Below the pieces are notes generated by a model. It was not told the origin of the DNA and did not search any database. It saw nothing but the letters and a program-made list of their open reading frames with translations. Of a stretch of DNA of 64,000 bases, positions 41,701 through 55,100 are shown piece after piece (positions within the stretch are counted from its first letter, which is position 1; each line of letters begins with the position of its first letter). This stretch comes from Metallyticus violacea (lineage: Eukaryota > Arthropoda > Insecta > Mantodea > Metallyticidae): the NCBI GenBank assembly GCA_030762175.1, contig CM060833.1:9010501-9074500 (forward strand), written 5' to 3'. A program made the position numbers and the translations under genes.

Positions 41701-43932
41701 CTGACCTGGAGTCGCTGTTAACTCAGCAACTCAGCTAATTCTATAGCACCAGTTTGGCTTCAAATCAAAACACTGGACCACTCAGCAATTACTGAGAGTT
41801 ATGGAGAAGGCCACATAGGGATTCTAGCAGCACATGTTTTCCACCACTGTGCTGCTTGACATTAATTAAGCATTCCCTAGCACCTGCCACACCGGGCTTA
41901 TTTATAAGCTCATGCAAGCTGGGTTGCTGTTGCATGCGATTATAGAGTTAATTGATAGATTTCCCTTAAAACGTGCATTCTGTGTCAAAGTTCAAGGCCA
42001 AAAATTGGCAACAGAATGACACAGGTGGAATTACCAGAAGCAGCATGTTGTTACCAACACTCTTCTCTGTTTACATGTCGGATTTTCCTACATAAAAGAC
42101 ATTTTATCAGTATGCTGGTGACTTTCTTATTTTGACTAAAAGCGGAAACTTACATTTCGCAGTAATTCAACTTTGCTGACACCTTACCCAGATGAAGGAA
42201 TGGAGTAAGAACTGGCGCATACATGTCATTAGGGAGAAGAGTGGTGCAATTCTCTCACCAAGCGTCACAGACTAGCCAATCCAGGGGCTCTGAGTCTCCA
42301 GGGCCAGGCAATTCTCTGGAGGAACCGGAACAAGTATCTTGGGGTTGCCCTAAACCAGGGGCTTACATTCTAGCCCCACGTGCAAGCACAAGGAGCATAG
42401 GCCTCAGCACTCATTTAAAAATTTACTCCAATTTTTAAAGTAAACTCATTTCCAATTGACATCAATTGCATATTTATAAGGCAATAAATTTCTGGTAATC
42501 ATGTTGTATGCTAGCAAGGTTTGAGACTAAACAGCTCCATCCTAAGTTGCTTATTAGCAAAAGGTTACAAAACATTGCCTTAAAGAGAATTTTTGATACT
42601 TTTTATGTTCCCCACAGTTTCTTCCATGAAACTTCTTGCCTGGAGTATATTAACATCACCATAAGGAGACTAGCACAGAAAGCATACGCATTCTACGCTA
42701 GACATCCAACCTGGTTAGTATGTGGTCCCATCCCTGATCCATCACCTATCCAATTCATAACATTACTCAACACGACGTGTCAGCAACAATGGGTGTACAG
42801 CCACAGAGATAGCCACCTTGTGCCAGGCGCTTCCCAGAATCTGGACCCACAACACTAGGGAGTCGACTCATAAAAGATGCAAGGTGCATTGACTATCATC
42901 ATCCTATGGCTCTAAAAGTATCAGCAACTATGGGGAGTTCGAGTCACACTTTCTCTGATCAAGAGTGACTCTTTACATGTGACAATTACTGCTTTATTTT
43001 TCCAGTTTGAAAACGATTGTTCCAGGATAGAATTTCTTTGGGACTGAACTTTTTGAACCAAGAATACCGGAACGATGAAAGCAGGTTTTGTTTACTTAAG
43101 ACTTTAGGGAAAGCATTTGAGACTGCATAAATTGAACAGTACATCTGGGAAAATAATAGTTCCAGTAACGATAGATCAAGGTTCAACTGCATTATTGAAA
43201 GCTCGGAAAAAAATGTGGTGACTAATTACAGTGGCTTGGCCCCTCTTCTACAAGAGAAGGAAAATGCCTGAGATTAGTGTTTCGAATTGTGGGATCCTGG
43301 TGTTATACACACAAATTACTGTTTCCTCCAATTTCTGTAAACTCAATATGTAACTTCTGTGCTCTATGACTCTATAATAATATTCATAAATTCAACTTGC
43401 TGAGGAATTCTTTTAGTTTATGCAGCTCCTGTGCATCAGACTTTATTTTATTTACAATGGCTAGCTTTAAAAGTCATTCTTTCTTGCTTCCCAGTAGATA
43501 AATTATCCTTCTATGTGGATCTTTTAAGCTGTATTGAATTAGATGGTCCTTGTTCATGATGGTGTTGGGTTCTTGCTGATGGAAGATGTTGCATGCAGGA
43601 TAATTTTCTATGTTAATTTTGTGTAGGTGGCCAGCCAAACAGTGATATAGTGTGTATTGAGTATGAACATTGCTACTGCATTTTTTCTTGGTGGTTATGA
43701 GTTTTTATTCCAGGTGCTCTTTGTATGTTTCCTGATTTATTTTTAGCTTTTTTCCTACACTGTATTGTTTCTTTTGTAAGAGTGATTGAGGCTATGATAG
43801 GACAATTTGGTCCTTTTTTGTTGTAAGGTTGTTTCTCCTTTTCCAATTCATCTGTTATTTCATTTTCTAGTTGGTTCACATGGGATAGTATTCACTGAAG
43901 AACTATGGTTTTTCATGTTTTTATGAACTGCC

Positions 43933-43980
<48 letters not shown>

Positions 43981-46134
43981 AGCAGTGACCAGAAGCAGGG
44001 ATAAGGGTAAAGCAGAATTAAGGCAAATTTCCTAAACCAAATGTAAGCAAAACACCTAGCCTAATGTAAGATAATATTTATTACAGGATTCTTGTGAAAT
44101 TTAAGGGTGGATTGATATGGTGGTGGTGAAAAATGTGGTAAATGGCTTATTTTTATGCAAAAACAAAAATGTATTTCTGAACATAATCTCCTTGGACCTC
44201 AATACATTTGTCCAGCAAGATCCTAAAATTTTAATTCTCTGAGAAACAAGTTGTCTTTCAAACTGTGCATAATACTAGTTTACAGCACAGTGACTGTTCA
44301 TTTGATGAACATTCCTCCCTCCCCCAAGCCAATTTTTGAGATTTGGAAAGAGAAAAATGTGCATGAGGCCTAATAGTGAGGTGGGGAATTAATTGAAGTC
44401 CATTGCATTTGCCATTGCAATGGGGTCAATGTGTGAGCAGGCACATTGTCCTGGTGGAGCACTTTTTAGCATGCCAGTCATAAATATACATTTAACTTTG
44501 TGTCGGAACAATTACAGTGAAGCAACTATTATGTTCTATTATGCGAAACTAGTTTTGCATAATCCAACAATAAGTGGAGTATAATATTATCAAATCGACT
44601 CACTAGATAATTAAGAACATGCCAGTCATAGTTGCTTGCTTCAACTTACTATGCAAATGATTCAGTAATTTTGCATAATGATAGTCAGTCATAAACGTTT
44701 TCCAAGTCAATCATGATGAAAACCTTAGTCTCAAAAAAGATATCATAATTTTTCCTGCAAACAAAATTTTTTCAGTGCATTTCACCTTTGCGAATGCACT
44801 GTTTTGACTGCTGTTTTGTCTCCAGGGATCCAAGTTTCATTTATAGTTGCAAAATGACCTCAGAAATTATTTGGATTATGGTGCAACTTGTGTAAACACA
44901 GTTTTGGAATTTCCTTTCTCAAGCAATTTTGGTCTGCAGTCAACAAACTTGGCATCCATTGCCCATTCAGCTTCTTCATATGCAGAACTTAATGAAGGAT
45001 ATTATGTGCCCATTTATATGAGATGCCTACCATCTCGGAAATCTCATGAATCTTAATGCAATCTTCTATCATTATACAGTAAATTTTATCAATAATTTCT
45101 TCAGAAGAAACCTCAATTAGGTGTCCAAAACGTATAGCAATGGCATTGCTCATATAGCTACGTTTAAATTCATTTATCCAGTAATAAATGGTCTTGAGTG
45201 CTGGTGCAAAGTTCATGTGAACTTCCTTATGCTCCGTTTGTATCTGGGCCACAGACCACTTATACAAATAAAAATATTTTATCACTGCATAATACTCATC
45301 TTATTATCCATTTCTACAAAACATGTTATACCAATCACTTAAGATAGCGACCAACAAAGAACTGCATATTATTCTGTTTGAAAATTTGAATAAAACCATT
45401 ACAAGAATTGCCATTTCATTGAAATTTACCACACTAATCAATCTGCCCTCGTAAACATAACATAGGTGTTAAATCAAGTGAGACTAGTAGACTTAATGGA
45501 GTCTGCCTCCACTCACTGCTTAGGTGATAATGGTAACATTGTATAACAGTTAGCAACTCAGGAAAATAAATGACCAATCAGTGAAAGTGAGTGCAGAGCT
45601 GTCCAGGTGGAGAAAAATAGAAAGCATGTGAACTTGCTGGTGTGAAATTTTGGTATACTTTAAAGCTTCCTCTAAGTCTAAGGGTCAGTGCATGATGCCA
45701 TGGACTCCAAATTGTTCACATCATGCTCTCGTGTTATTGCATCCTATTGTAATACCATCATGAGTGACCGAGGTCATTAAGGTGTAAATTCATGAACGGG
45801 AGGTCTTTGATTCAATTCCTGCTAGGACTGTACTCCCTAAATGAACTTTTTTTTTCAGGTTTGGAAGGTACCCTAAACTTAGGCCTAAACTTTTCCAGCT
45901 TATTATTTCATTTCTTATTCCAAACCTGTGATGCCTCAGTAGCTAAAACCCACCAGGACTGTCCTTCCCGACTGAGGTTTTTTCCAGGTTTTCCTCTGGT
46001 CTCATAAGTGGCAAATGCTGGGGGTACCCTAAACTTAGGCCTAGAACGCTTCCTTCCTTAAAAAAATATACTTTCCCAGTTTATCATTTCATCTCATGTA
46101 TCATCAGTGTCTACTGCCTGTGGTGCCTCAGGGA

Positions 46135-46168
<34 letters not shown>

Positions 46169-49100
46169 AAAAAATCCTGTTGCAATATGTCATATCTCCA
46201 CCCTCTTTCCAGTTATATAAGTTAAAAACTGCTCGCATGTATGGAAAAGTTTAAATTAATGTTATGCTATTTAGCTTTAGTACAATTTCTTTAATAACAC
46301 ATAACTTTGATATTTTATGTCTGTGCTCCTAGGTTTCCTAACTCAAATTACATGCTTAAGGTTCCTCTATATACATTGAAAATTTAACATCTTGTTAAAA
46401 ATTAAATTTTTGACTGAGGGTCTTTTCACTGTCCATTTTATTATCACATTTGAATTCTTTTCAAATTAAATATTTTGATAATTACTGCACTTCTATCACT
46501 TGTAATACAATGCATTTTTATGAAATTTGTAGGCACAGTTATCAAAAATAAGTTATGAAGATGGTCAAATAGAACGATTGCAAGATGAAAGAAAAATACT
46601 GGTAACTGAAATACGAGCACTGAAGGAGAAGATAAACACATTTGAAGCAAGGTAATCAACTTTTTATATCGCATTTTCACCTAATTCTAATTTATATACA
46701 TTACACATATTGAAACTCTTTTCTGTTTTTTTTAGGCATCCAACTCTCAATTTCCAGTATCGCAAACCAGAGCCAAACTTTAACGATGCATCTGTAAATG
46801 GTTTAGTGTGTAAATTGTTTAGCATGAGAGATAAGTCCATGGCTGTGGCCCTTGAGACTGCTGGAGGTGGAAAGGTAAAATGTAGTTTAACTAAAATTTA
46901 TCATTCTTTATTATGCTTGTTATACTGTAAATTTTGTCACGTAGAGATTTTAACTAAATATCAAAAGTTTTTAATATATCCTGTTAGAATGTATTAAATA
47001 TGTTCACACTAACTCCACTTACACATCATTACGACATGTTTTGTGGACAATTGCTCCCACAACTGCTTGATATGGCGACTTGATCCAAAGGTGCTTCTGT
47101 AGCAGTCTGTTGGTCCTGGTGGTGTAGTGGTAACCATACTTGCCTTCTTAACTCAAGATGCGGGTTCGAACCCGGCCACGGTCGATGGATTTTTTTCAGG
47201 CATAAAATCCTAAGTATGGCTTCCTTTGGAAGGGAAGTAAAGCTGTGGGTCCCATGTCATACATTTATGGCACGAAAAAGAGCCTCAAGTCTGAAAGAAG
47301 AGGTCTGTGAGCAAAATTTGTCAGCAGTTTCACGCCCTGAATGGAATGGGATGCTGATGACCTGAGGTGTTAAAGAGCATCCATAAATAAATCAATTCAA
47401 CTGTAGCAGTCTGATGTTCAAAGGAACTTGATGGGTTCATTCATGAGTTAAACATCAAAATTCATTAAGTTTTTCCTACTTATTAGGATGAAAATTTTTT
47501 CAAGTAGATTGGTCTATTGGGTTGTGGAGTTCTTTCAGCAGCTTAGCCTCTGGTTTAATTTCATGATTTTGGGACCAAAAGTGAGCCTCCACTGCTGATG
47601 TATCAATAAATTTCCATTCATTTTTCTGATGTATTATAAATTGCACATTTAAAATTTCATAAATTCCTGATTTCTATTCAGCCAACCTGCTGAAAGAACT
47701 ACATAACTCATTATAGCTATCTGCTTGGAAAAAAAATTTCATCGTAAAAAAATAATGAATTTTGATCTTCCACCCATGGATGAACTCGGTGATTACCCCG
47801 AACCATGTCATGATGTTGTATAAGTGAAGTTGTGTGAACATATTTAATACATTCTAATAGGATATATTACCACTCCATTGTCTACAACTACCCAAGTACC
47901 ATTTAATTAGTTTTTAATTAATTTTACTATTGCCATAAATATTTCAAGATTTTAGTTCAGTAATTATAACATATTTTAATTTTATTTAATCTACCTTTAA
48001 TGTATTGTTCTCTCATGCATTCCAGATGTTTAACATCATTCAATTTCCAAAAATGACTCTCTTTAGCTTCACATATGGCCAAAGTATCCAACTCCATCTA
48101 TAGCAGCATGCATTACCTGCATTGGGAAATCTGCCACTGCTTGAAGTCTAAATATATGCTTTTTCATGCAACTTGAATAAAATAGTGTACTGGTTCCAGC
48201 AGATTGGTTTTTGCAAATTCCAAAGGAATGTAGCTATTGCAATTGTACCCATGAAAAGATTTATGAAAAATGGCTTCATAGCTCCATTGATCCTACTTAG
48301 TAGGCACTAAAAATTACTATGAAAAAAATTATATATGTATGTGTATTGTTAACAATCTAGCTGCAGCAATTTTGTCTTTACTCAACAAAACTTGGCATAT
48401 AATGATTTATCATTAACCACCAAAATTGGACCAATGAGGATGGGGGTCAACATATAGCAAAATTTTAAAAATTGCTCTAGCAGCCACAATTTTTGTTATC
48501 AGCAAAACTCGGCATATGTCATTGAAATAAATAAATAAAAAAAAATCAAAATTGGTGAAATCAGACTCTTATGATTGGGGGGAGGGGGGTATCTGAAACC
48601 CAAAATTAAAAAAAAAAGTTTCTAAGGGTAATAAGCATAGGAGTACCTGAAAACCAAATTTTTGAAATAGTCTGGGATGTCCATTAAGGTGATCTGGGGG
48701 TATGTGGCATACAGGGGTACTTTTATGTTAGCATTAAAGCGATAAACTTGGTGGTTTGTGAAGAGTATGGGGGGAAGAATGCTCAGTGTATGTGCATGGA
48801 TGAATAATCAAACTTGCCCTTACAGACCATGACTGTTTGCAGCTTCAGTACTGAAAGGCAATAGAAAAAGCCAAATTTCAGGGAAGTGATGTATTCTATC
48901 ATCCTTGGGTAGGCTAAAATGTACAATAAATGGAGGCTGAGAGAGCACGATGGTTTTGAAATACAGAAAAACAAGCAATCATACGTCTAAAATTAACTAT
49001 GTACTTAAATGTTAATCACATTCCGTTTTAGTTATACAGCTAACATTAAACTAACAATATAACATGTAAATAAAAGAATGATACGGGAAAAGCATGTACT

Positions 49101-52100
49101 TTTAAACTTGAAAGTATGATTTTTATTAAATATGCTTTTTACTACCTTCTCTACTTGCTCTAGTACTCTGTAATAACCTTAAAAATTTGACTTGTTGAGG
49201 AATTTGCTAAGTTTACTCACCTCCTGGAAGGACTTGTGTACATTGGGGTTGTCTTCAGTACCTTTTGACAGGATTAGAGCTTGGTGATACCGTCAGAGAT
49301 TACTTCACATCAAACTATTACTGAGGCTGGATTGTGACTTGTCTGGACCTTCAGAACCCTCTTACAAGCTTCATGATGTTAAATCATGAAAATCTTTCAT
49401 ACAGAATCTATGCATATGGGTATACATTATTTCTTTCAAAGTATACCTCCTGTTTTTAAGCATATTAAATCTTTCTCTAACAATATGCTCCATCTATAGT
49501 CTTCTAAGAGGGAAACTTTTTAGATCTATGACCCATTAGTTAGATTTGTTATGTCATCTTTTCTGTAGTTTGATTCTATCTATTATGTTCCTGTCAAATT
49601 CAAATTCAGAAAGCCTACGAGAACTTGGGAATCGGAGCAAAAGCCACAGTATGCTTGAAAGGGAATGAGTTCTACAGGGCTTCCAGAATGTGCCCTTACC
49701 ATTTGCCTCTCAGCAGTTGAACATGCCACAGCCAGCTGCACCTGAACTCTTACTTCACTTCTCAAAAATATGATAACATCTTACCTTATAGCAAATATAG
49801 ATGTCCCACAGCAAAATAGGCATTGTACTGGGTAAACCATTCCAGTGGACACTATTTAGTTCCACCACTGTAATGTTTCTAATTTCATTTTGTATGTTTT
49901 CCTTGAGTTCTATCAATGTGCAAGGGTTTGTTTTGTACGCTTTGTCCTTCAGACTCTACATAAATAAAAATCTCATGCTGTTAGTTTTGGAGAGCAAGAG
50001 AGTCATACACTAACACTAATCACTCTCTTCAAATGTTCCCTAATTTTACTCACATGATTCCTCTTCTTCCATCAGATGTACCAAAATAATATTAGTCCAA
50101 TGGCATTTGATGATACTCAACACAAGACAATCAATGTTTACAATACCAAAACAGCAAGTGCAAGATGGCAAAGAATAGGACATCATTCCATTGTGGGCAA
50201 AAGCTATGTAATCAAAAAATTAAAATAGTTGTATGATTGATTTAAACTACATGCTATTAAAGAATATTTATATAGAAATGCTTACCATGCCTGTTACATC
50301 AAGCTGTGTAAAATTAGAACCAAATGTTCCCTGAAGGGCAGACATATATTGAAGATGAACAACTGCATTGGCTGGCGAACGAAAATAGCCACAGAGGAAT
50401 TAGTTAGTTACTATTAGTTGTTCACATGGTATGGTTTACCTCATAATGCATGAAAAGTTAGGATTTTTCCACAAAGTCTGTGCACAATGAGTACCTCACA
50501 AGCTGACCCCACAATGCAAAATGTAAGGGATGTTTTAAGTTCTGTATCCATTTGTAACTTACTTAATGACTTACTTTTATAACCAATACGCTATAGATCT
50601 AACTATGCAAAAAATTATACAGGTTTGCACACTTGTAAAGCTAGTAGTTCTGCTGACAGAGTTAGAGTTGAATATGAGCTGATAATAGCGTGAAAAGTCA
50701 TCATTAGTAATCAAAAGTTGTGAAATCTAAGTCTTGCATAAGCTCTTCTTTTTTTGGAAAAAAATATTGTGAATAATATTACACACTTTCATCTGCTGAC
50801 GTTTAAAAAGACACTTATGGCAGCATATGTTTTTCTATTTCAGCTGTACAATGTGGTTGTTGACACAGAAATAACAGCCAAAAAATTGTTGCAGAAAGGA
50901 CAGTTGCAATATCGCACAACAATAATTCCTCTCAATAAAATATCAGGATATTCTCTGGAACAAAGCACTGTGCGACTGGCACAACAGTTGGTAAGGTAAC
51001 AATTCAATTATTTTACTTAACATATTTGTAACATTTTGTTCTGGAGGCATTTAAATAGCTTGCTATGAATGTGCTGGTAGAGTTTTATACTGCATTTAAA
51101 TGTTAAAGAAAAAGCATTTCTCTGTCTTGTATGAGGGTAGCTATTTATTTTTGGGTATGGTAGTCAATAATGCTTCTTGTACATGAATATAATTTATCTT
51201 AAATCATGTGGTATCTCTTATAGTGTGTGATTATAGAAGAAAAAGATTGTTTCAGGTTAGATAATACAGGTCCATTTTGCTGTGAAAATAGATTTTACCA
51301 ACGGGAAGTTACTGCTCAATGGCTTCGCCACCTGCAAAGGGAAATCATGTTATGTCTAATAGCAAGCACTTTTTACTCTTTCATCATTTATTAGTAGATA
51401 GTACAGTTAGGTTATTTGAGTTGTCTGCCAAAACTGGAAAAAGGGAGGTAAAATTGCCTCATGTAAAGTTATAAATTTTATTTTATTTTTATGAAAGCAT
51501 AAAATGATACTGTATTTAAAACTAAGAATAATAATCACTAATCTATGTTGTAAGAGATGCTGAAAAATGATGCCTTCTCAGTGGCAATACTTGGCCAGAA
51601 TCTGCATAGAAAATTCCTGTATTCTAACTTTTTTTTGTACTCATCATTTTAAATGTTGTAATTGCCGCAGTTTATTGTTCTGAATATTGCCAACTGCCTT
51701 CCAGACATTTTTATTTTAACACCTCCATAAGTTTTGTTTTAGGTATAGCAGTAATTTTATTTGGCTTAAGAAACAATAGCTGGGTGACTTTTTCTTTTTA
51801 TGTATTACTAAATATTTGATAGGTTGGTAATGAGAACGTGTACCCGGCATTGTCTTTGATTAACTATAATCCAGAAGTGCATGCAGCCATGCAATGGATA
51901 TTTGGACAAGTTTTCATTTGTCGAGATATGGATGTTGCCAAGAGGGTCGCTTTCCATGAGAGGATTATGAGGAAATGTGTAACGTTGGATGGGGATGTGT
52001 GCGACCCATCAGGAACATTATCTGGAGGTAAGAACAAATATTCATCATTCTTGGGTTAATGAATAGATTATATATGCTTAACTCACCAAGATTTAATGGC

Positions 52101-55100
52101 AGAACATGTTTCATGAATATTTGTCCTCATCCTCGGCTGCTAGTCAACTGAATGGTGATTCGAACTGCATCCTTGACGCTTACCAATGAACTCTGGTGGG
52201 AAACTACAAAATTATTTGATCAAGCTATGATTCATTGGAATGTAGACCTTTTCCCACAAGGTTTATTTGAATGGTATGTCTATTGATTTTATTAATTTCA
52301 CTTTATTTTATGGTTCTCTTCCCAGAAATGGTTTGCCAAAGCTGATTTATCCATTTGTTTGTATCTGATGTTCTATAGTGTTCCTTGAACCTAACGCCTA
52401 TATTTCTTTTGGTTTTACCAATGTATATCTTATCATCAGAGCTCAGAAGTTAGGCAAAATGCCTCTTCTATCTAGGTGGATATATTTAAGAGTAAAATAG
52501 AAATGAACATGTTTCCGTACATTTGGCATCAGTATAGCCAGTTTTTATTTTGCATGTTTTGGATCGTTGTGCATTTTTCTGCAATTATTTACACATTTTA
52601 AAAAACACATAAAGAATTGGAATATATCAAAAAATTAAATGGTATATTCACCTCACTAAAATATCTATTGAGAATCTTGTTATACATTTATTTCTTTTCA
52701 AACAGTCATAAACTTTCTCCTCAGCCCATTCATTTAAGTTCTTTAAATAGCATAACGTTCATTAGTGAAAGGAATGCACAGTTACCTCAGGCATACAAAT
52801 ACCAGGAAATAGAGAGAATGAAGGAAGTAATGTAGTTTTGAATAATTTTGGAAATGACCTTGTATCGATCTGTGCAAACAATTCGAGGAAATTTGTGTGG
52901 GTATAACTCCTTAGATGCTTAAATGTAACAAACAATTGCAAGCAAGAAAGATGAGAGCAGTAAACTGCGCAATAAACCATCCCCACAATGTGTTCAGTAC
53001 AAAAGTAGAAGAGATGTTCACTTGATTCCGCTATAAATGCATAAACAGAAAATGAACTGGACCAGAAATGAAATCACTGTGTATCTTTTGCTCATTTGCC
53101 AGGACTATTCCAAACTACTTTACTTTGTCTTGATCAAGATATTTATGATGGAACTAAAAATGTTAAATGGAACTTATACGGGAGAAGCTAATTATGTAAT
53201 TAAAATCATTTTTGATTGATTTGAAATACACACTCTTATCGACTCCACTTAATTATATGTAGTACATGTTTCACAACCTCAGATACTCTTTAACTGTTGG
53301 ATAATTTGTTTTGCTGTGAGAATATGTATTCTGCTCTGGTGGAGATGTGATGAGATTAAAGTTTTATGTTTTCATACTCAGAAGTGTGGAAGTTCATTAA
53401 TCTGTCTCTGTAGATTTTCAGTACAGAGACAGTTTAATGACTTTACACTTCTGGGGATAAAAACATAAACTTTAAGTTGATCACAATTCCACTACAGCAG
53501 AAACGCACATCCCCATAGCATAATGAATTATCAAACAGTGGATGAGGATGCAAACAATGGTTTGTGAAACATGTACTACATATAAATAAGTCATTCGAAC
53601 CAATAAGAATGTATATTTTGAATCAATCATACACTTATCTTAATTATATCTATGTTGTCCTGAAAAGCGCATATTCTGTTGTAACTGCCCTTCAGAAATA
53701 GCTTGTTTTAAACATGCTTCAATCACTTCAGTGGAAGTAGATCGTTCTGTTTCCTTGGTGAAAAATATTCTTTCTGGCAAGCTGCTAACTAAAACAGTTG
53801 ATACCTTGAAAAAAACATATTTTTGTTGCTTGTAACCAAGAAAAGTTAGATTAAGAATGATTATGTGTTAAAGAAACTATAAATATCTTAAATATCTATT
53901 TTCATTAATAATGCGTGATATTACTCTTAATATAAATGTCTATTTTAGTTATATTACTGCATATTTTCAGTATTTTAAGTGCCTTTTTGCATGCCTATTT
54001 TAACCAAAATAAATGCCTGAACTTCCAGACTTGGCTTATTACAATCAGAGCAATTAATCTGATATAAGCCTGGTTTCTTTTCTAGGGGAATGTTGTCAAC
54101 ATATTGTGATGTTAAGAGGTTGTTAATGTTATATTTATTTTACAGTGCCAAGATTATATTAAATGTTTTTATTATTATTATTATTATTGTTGTTATTGTT
54201 GTTGTTGTTAGCGACTGCAACGCACGCACACACACACACACTATTAACTTCATTTTCTCTTTCTCCAAAGATAGTGAAGTGATGTCTTCCTGTTTTTTTT
54301 AAATCTTTTTATCTACCAATTCTTTCCTGAAACATTTGGAGGGTACAGGGGAACAATAATCAAAGTCCACATTTTACTTTTTTGTAGGAATGTAATTTGA
54401 ATAGTTTGGGATTTTCATAGTGAATTATAGTATCATATAACAAATTATTTATGAGGAAATCATTCAAATTTCACTGGTTTTGTTCCACTTACTTGGACAT
54501 GTTTTAGAGGCAAATTTCCCTCATCGTCAGCATGGTTCCACTGAAATTTGAGTGATTTCCTTATAAATAATTTGTTATATGATGTAATTTGAAGTTTAAA
54601 TGTACTAAAAATTCATTAAACAGTAATGAAGAAAAATAAATTCTCGTGTCATGTTGATAAAACTCAAAGGTCATTTTTTATTATTATACTGTACTTATTG
54701 TTCCTTTAAATTGCATTTTATGATCAAATAGTTATTTGCATTTAAAAAATTTTATACACTATGGAAAAATTTTGGATGATATATTTGTCATAAAAGCATC
54801 TCTGCAATTTTAGATTATAAAACTTCTCATCTATGCGTAACATTTGTGTCTCTCTAAAATTAGGTGCTAGACAGAAAGGCGTTGCACTACTAAACCAGTT
54901 GGAAGAAATTGCTGCTGCTCAGAAAGCACTGAAATGTAAAGAACAACGTGTGTTAGAAATAGATGCTGATATTCGTAACTTGGCAAAAACAGCAGAAAGG
55001 TAAGGACTATGTTATTGTAATATTTTCATTTAGTTTTTAATTAATTTTATTTATTTATTTATTTATTTGTGTGCGTGCATGCAGGGGCTTCTAGAATATG

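Larger units (their letters stand above)
40544..43189. mobile_element. Possible pogo/jerky-type DNA transposon bounded by 30-bp inverted repeats
   Basis: Left tip CAGTAGAACCTGGATTCATT (40544) and the reverse complement of the right tip, CAGTTGAACCTTGATCTATC (ending 43189), match over about 30 bp with a few differences. TA precedes the left tip; no TA is seen at the right. The interior holds a SINE (40706), a two-copy tandem repeat (41030-41545) and a LINE RT (41600). No transposase was recognised, so the element call is tentative. Confidence 0.4.

Noticed and set aside
43933..43981. Repeat array of functional interest
   Set aside because: Simple (GATT)n microsatellite; like the (CT)n, (TA)n and poly-A/C runs, it needs no further explanation. 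No CRISPR-like array is present.
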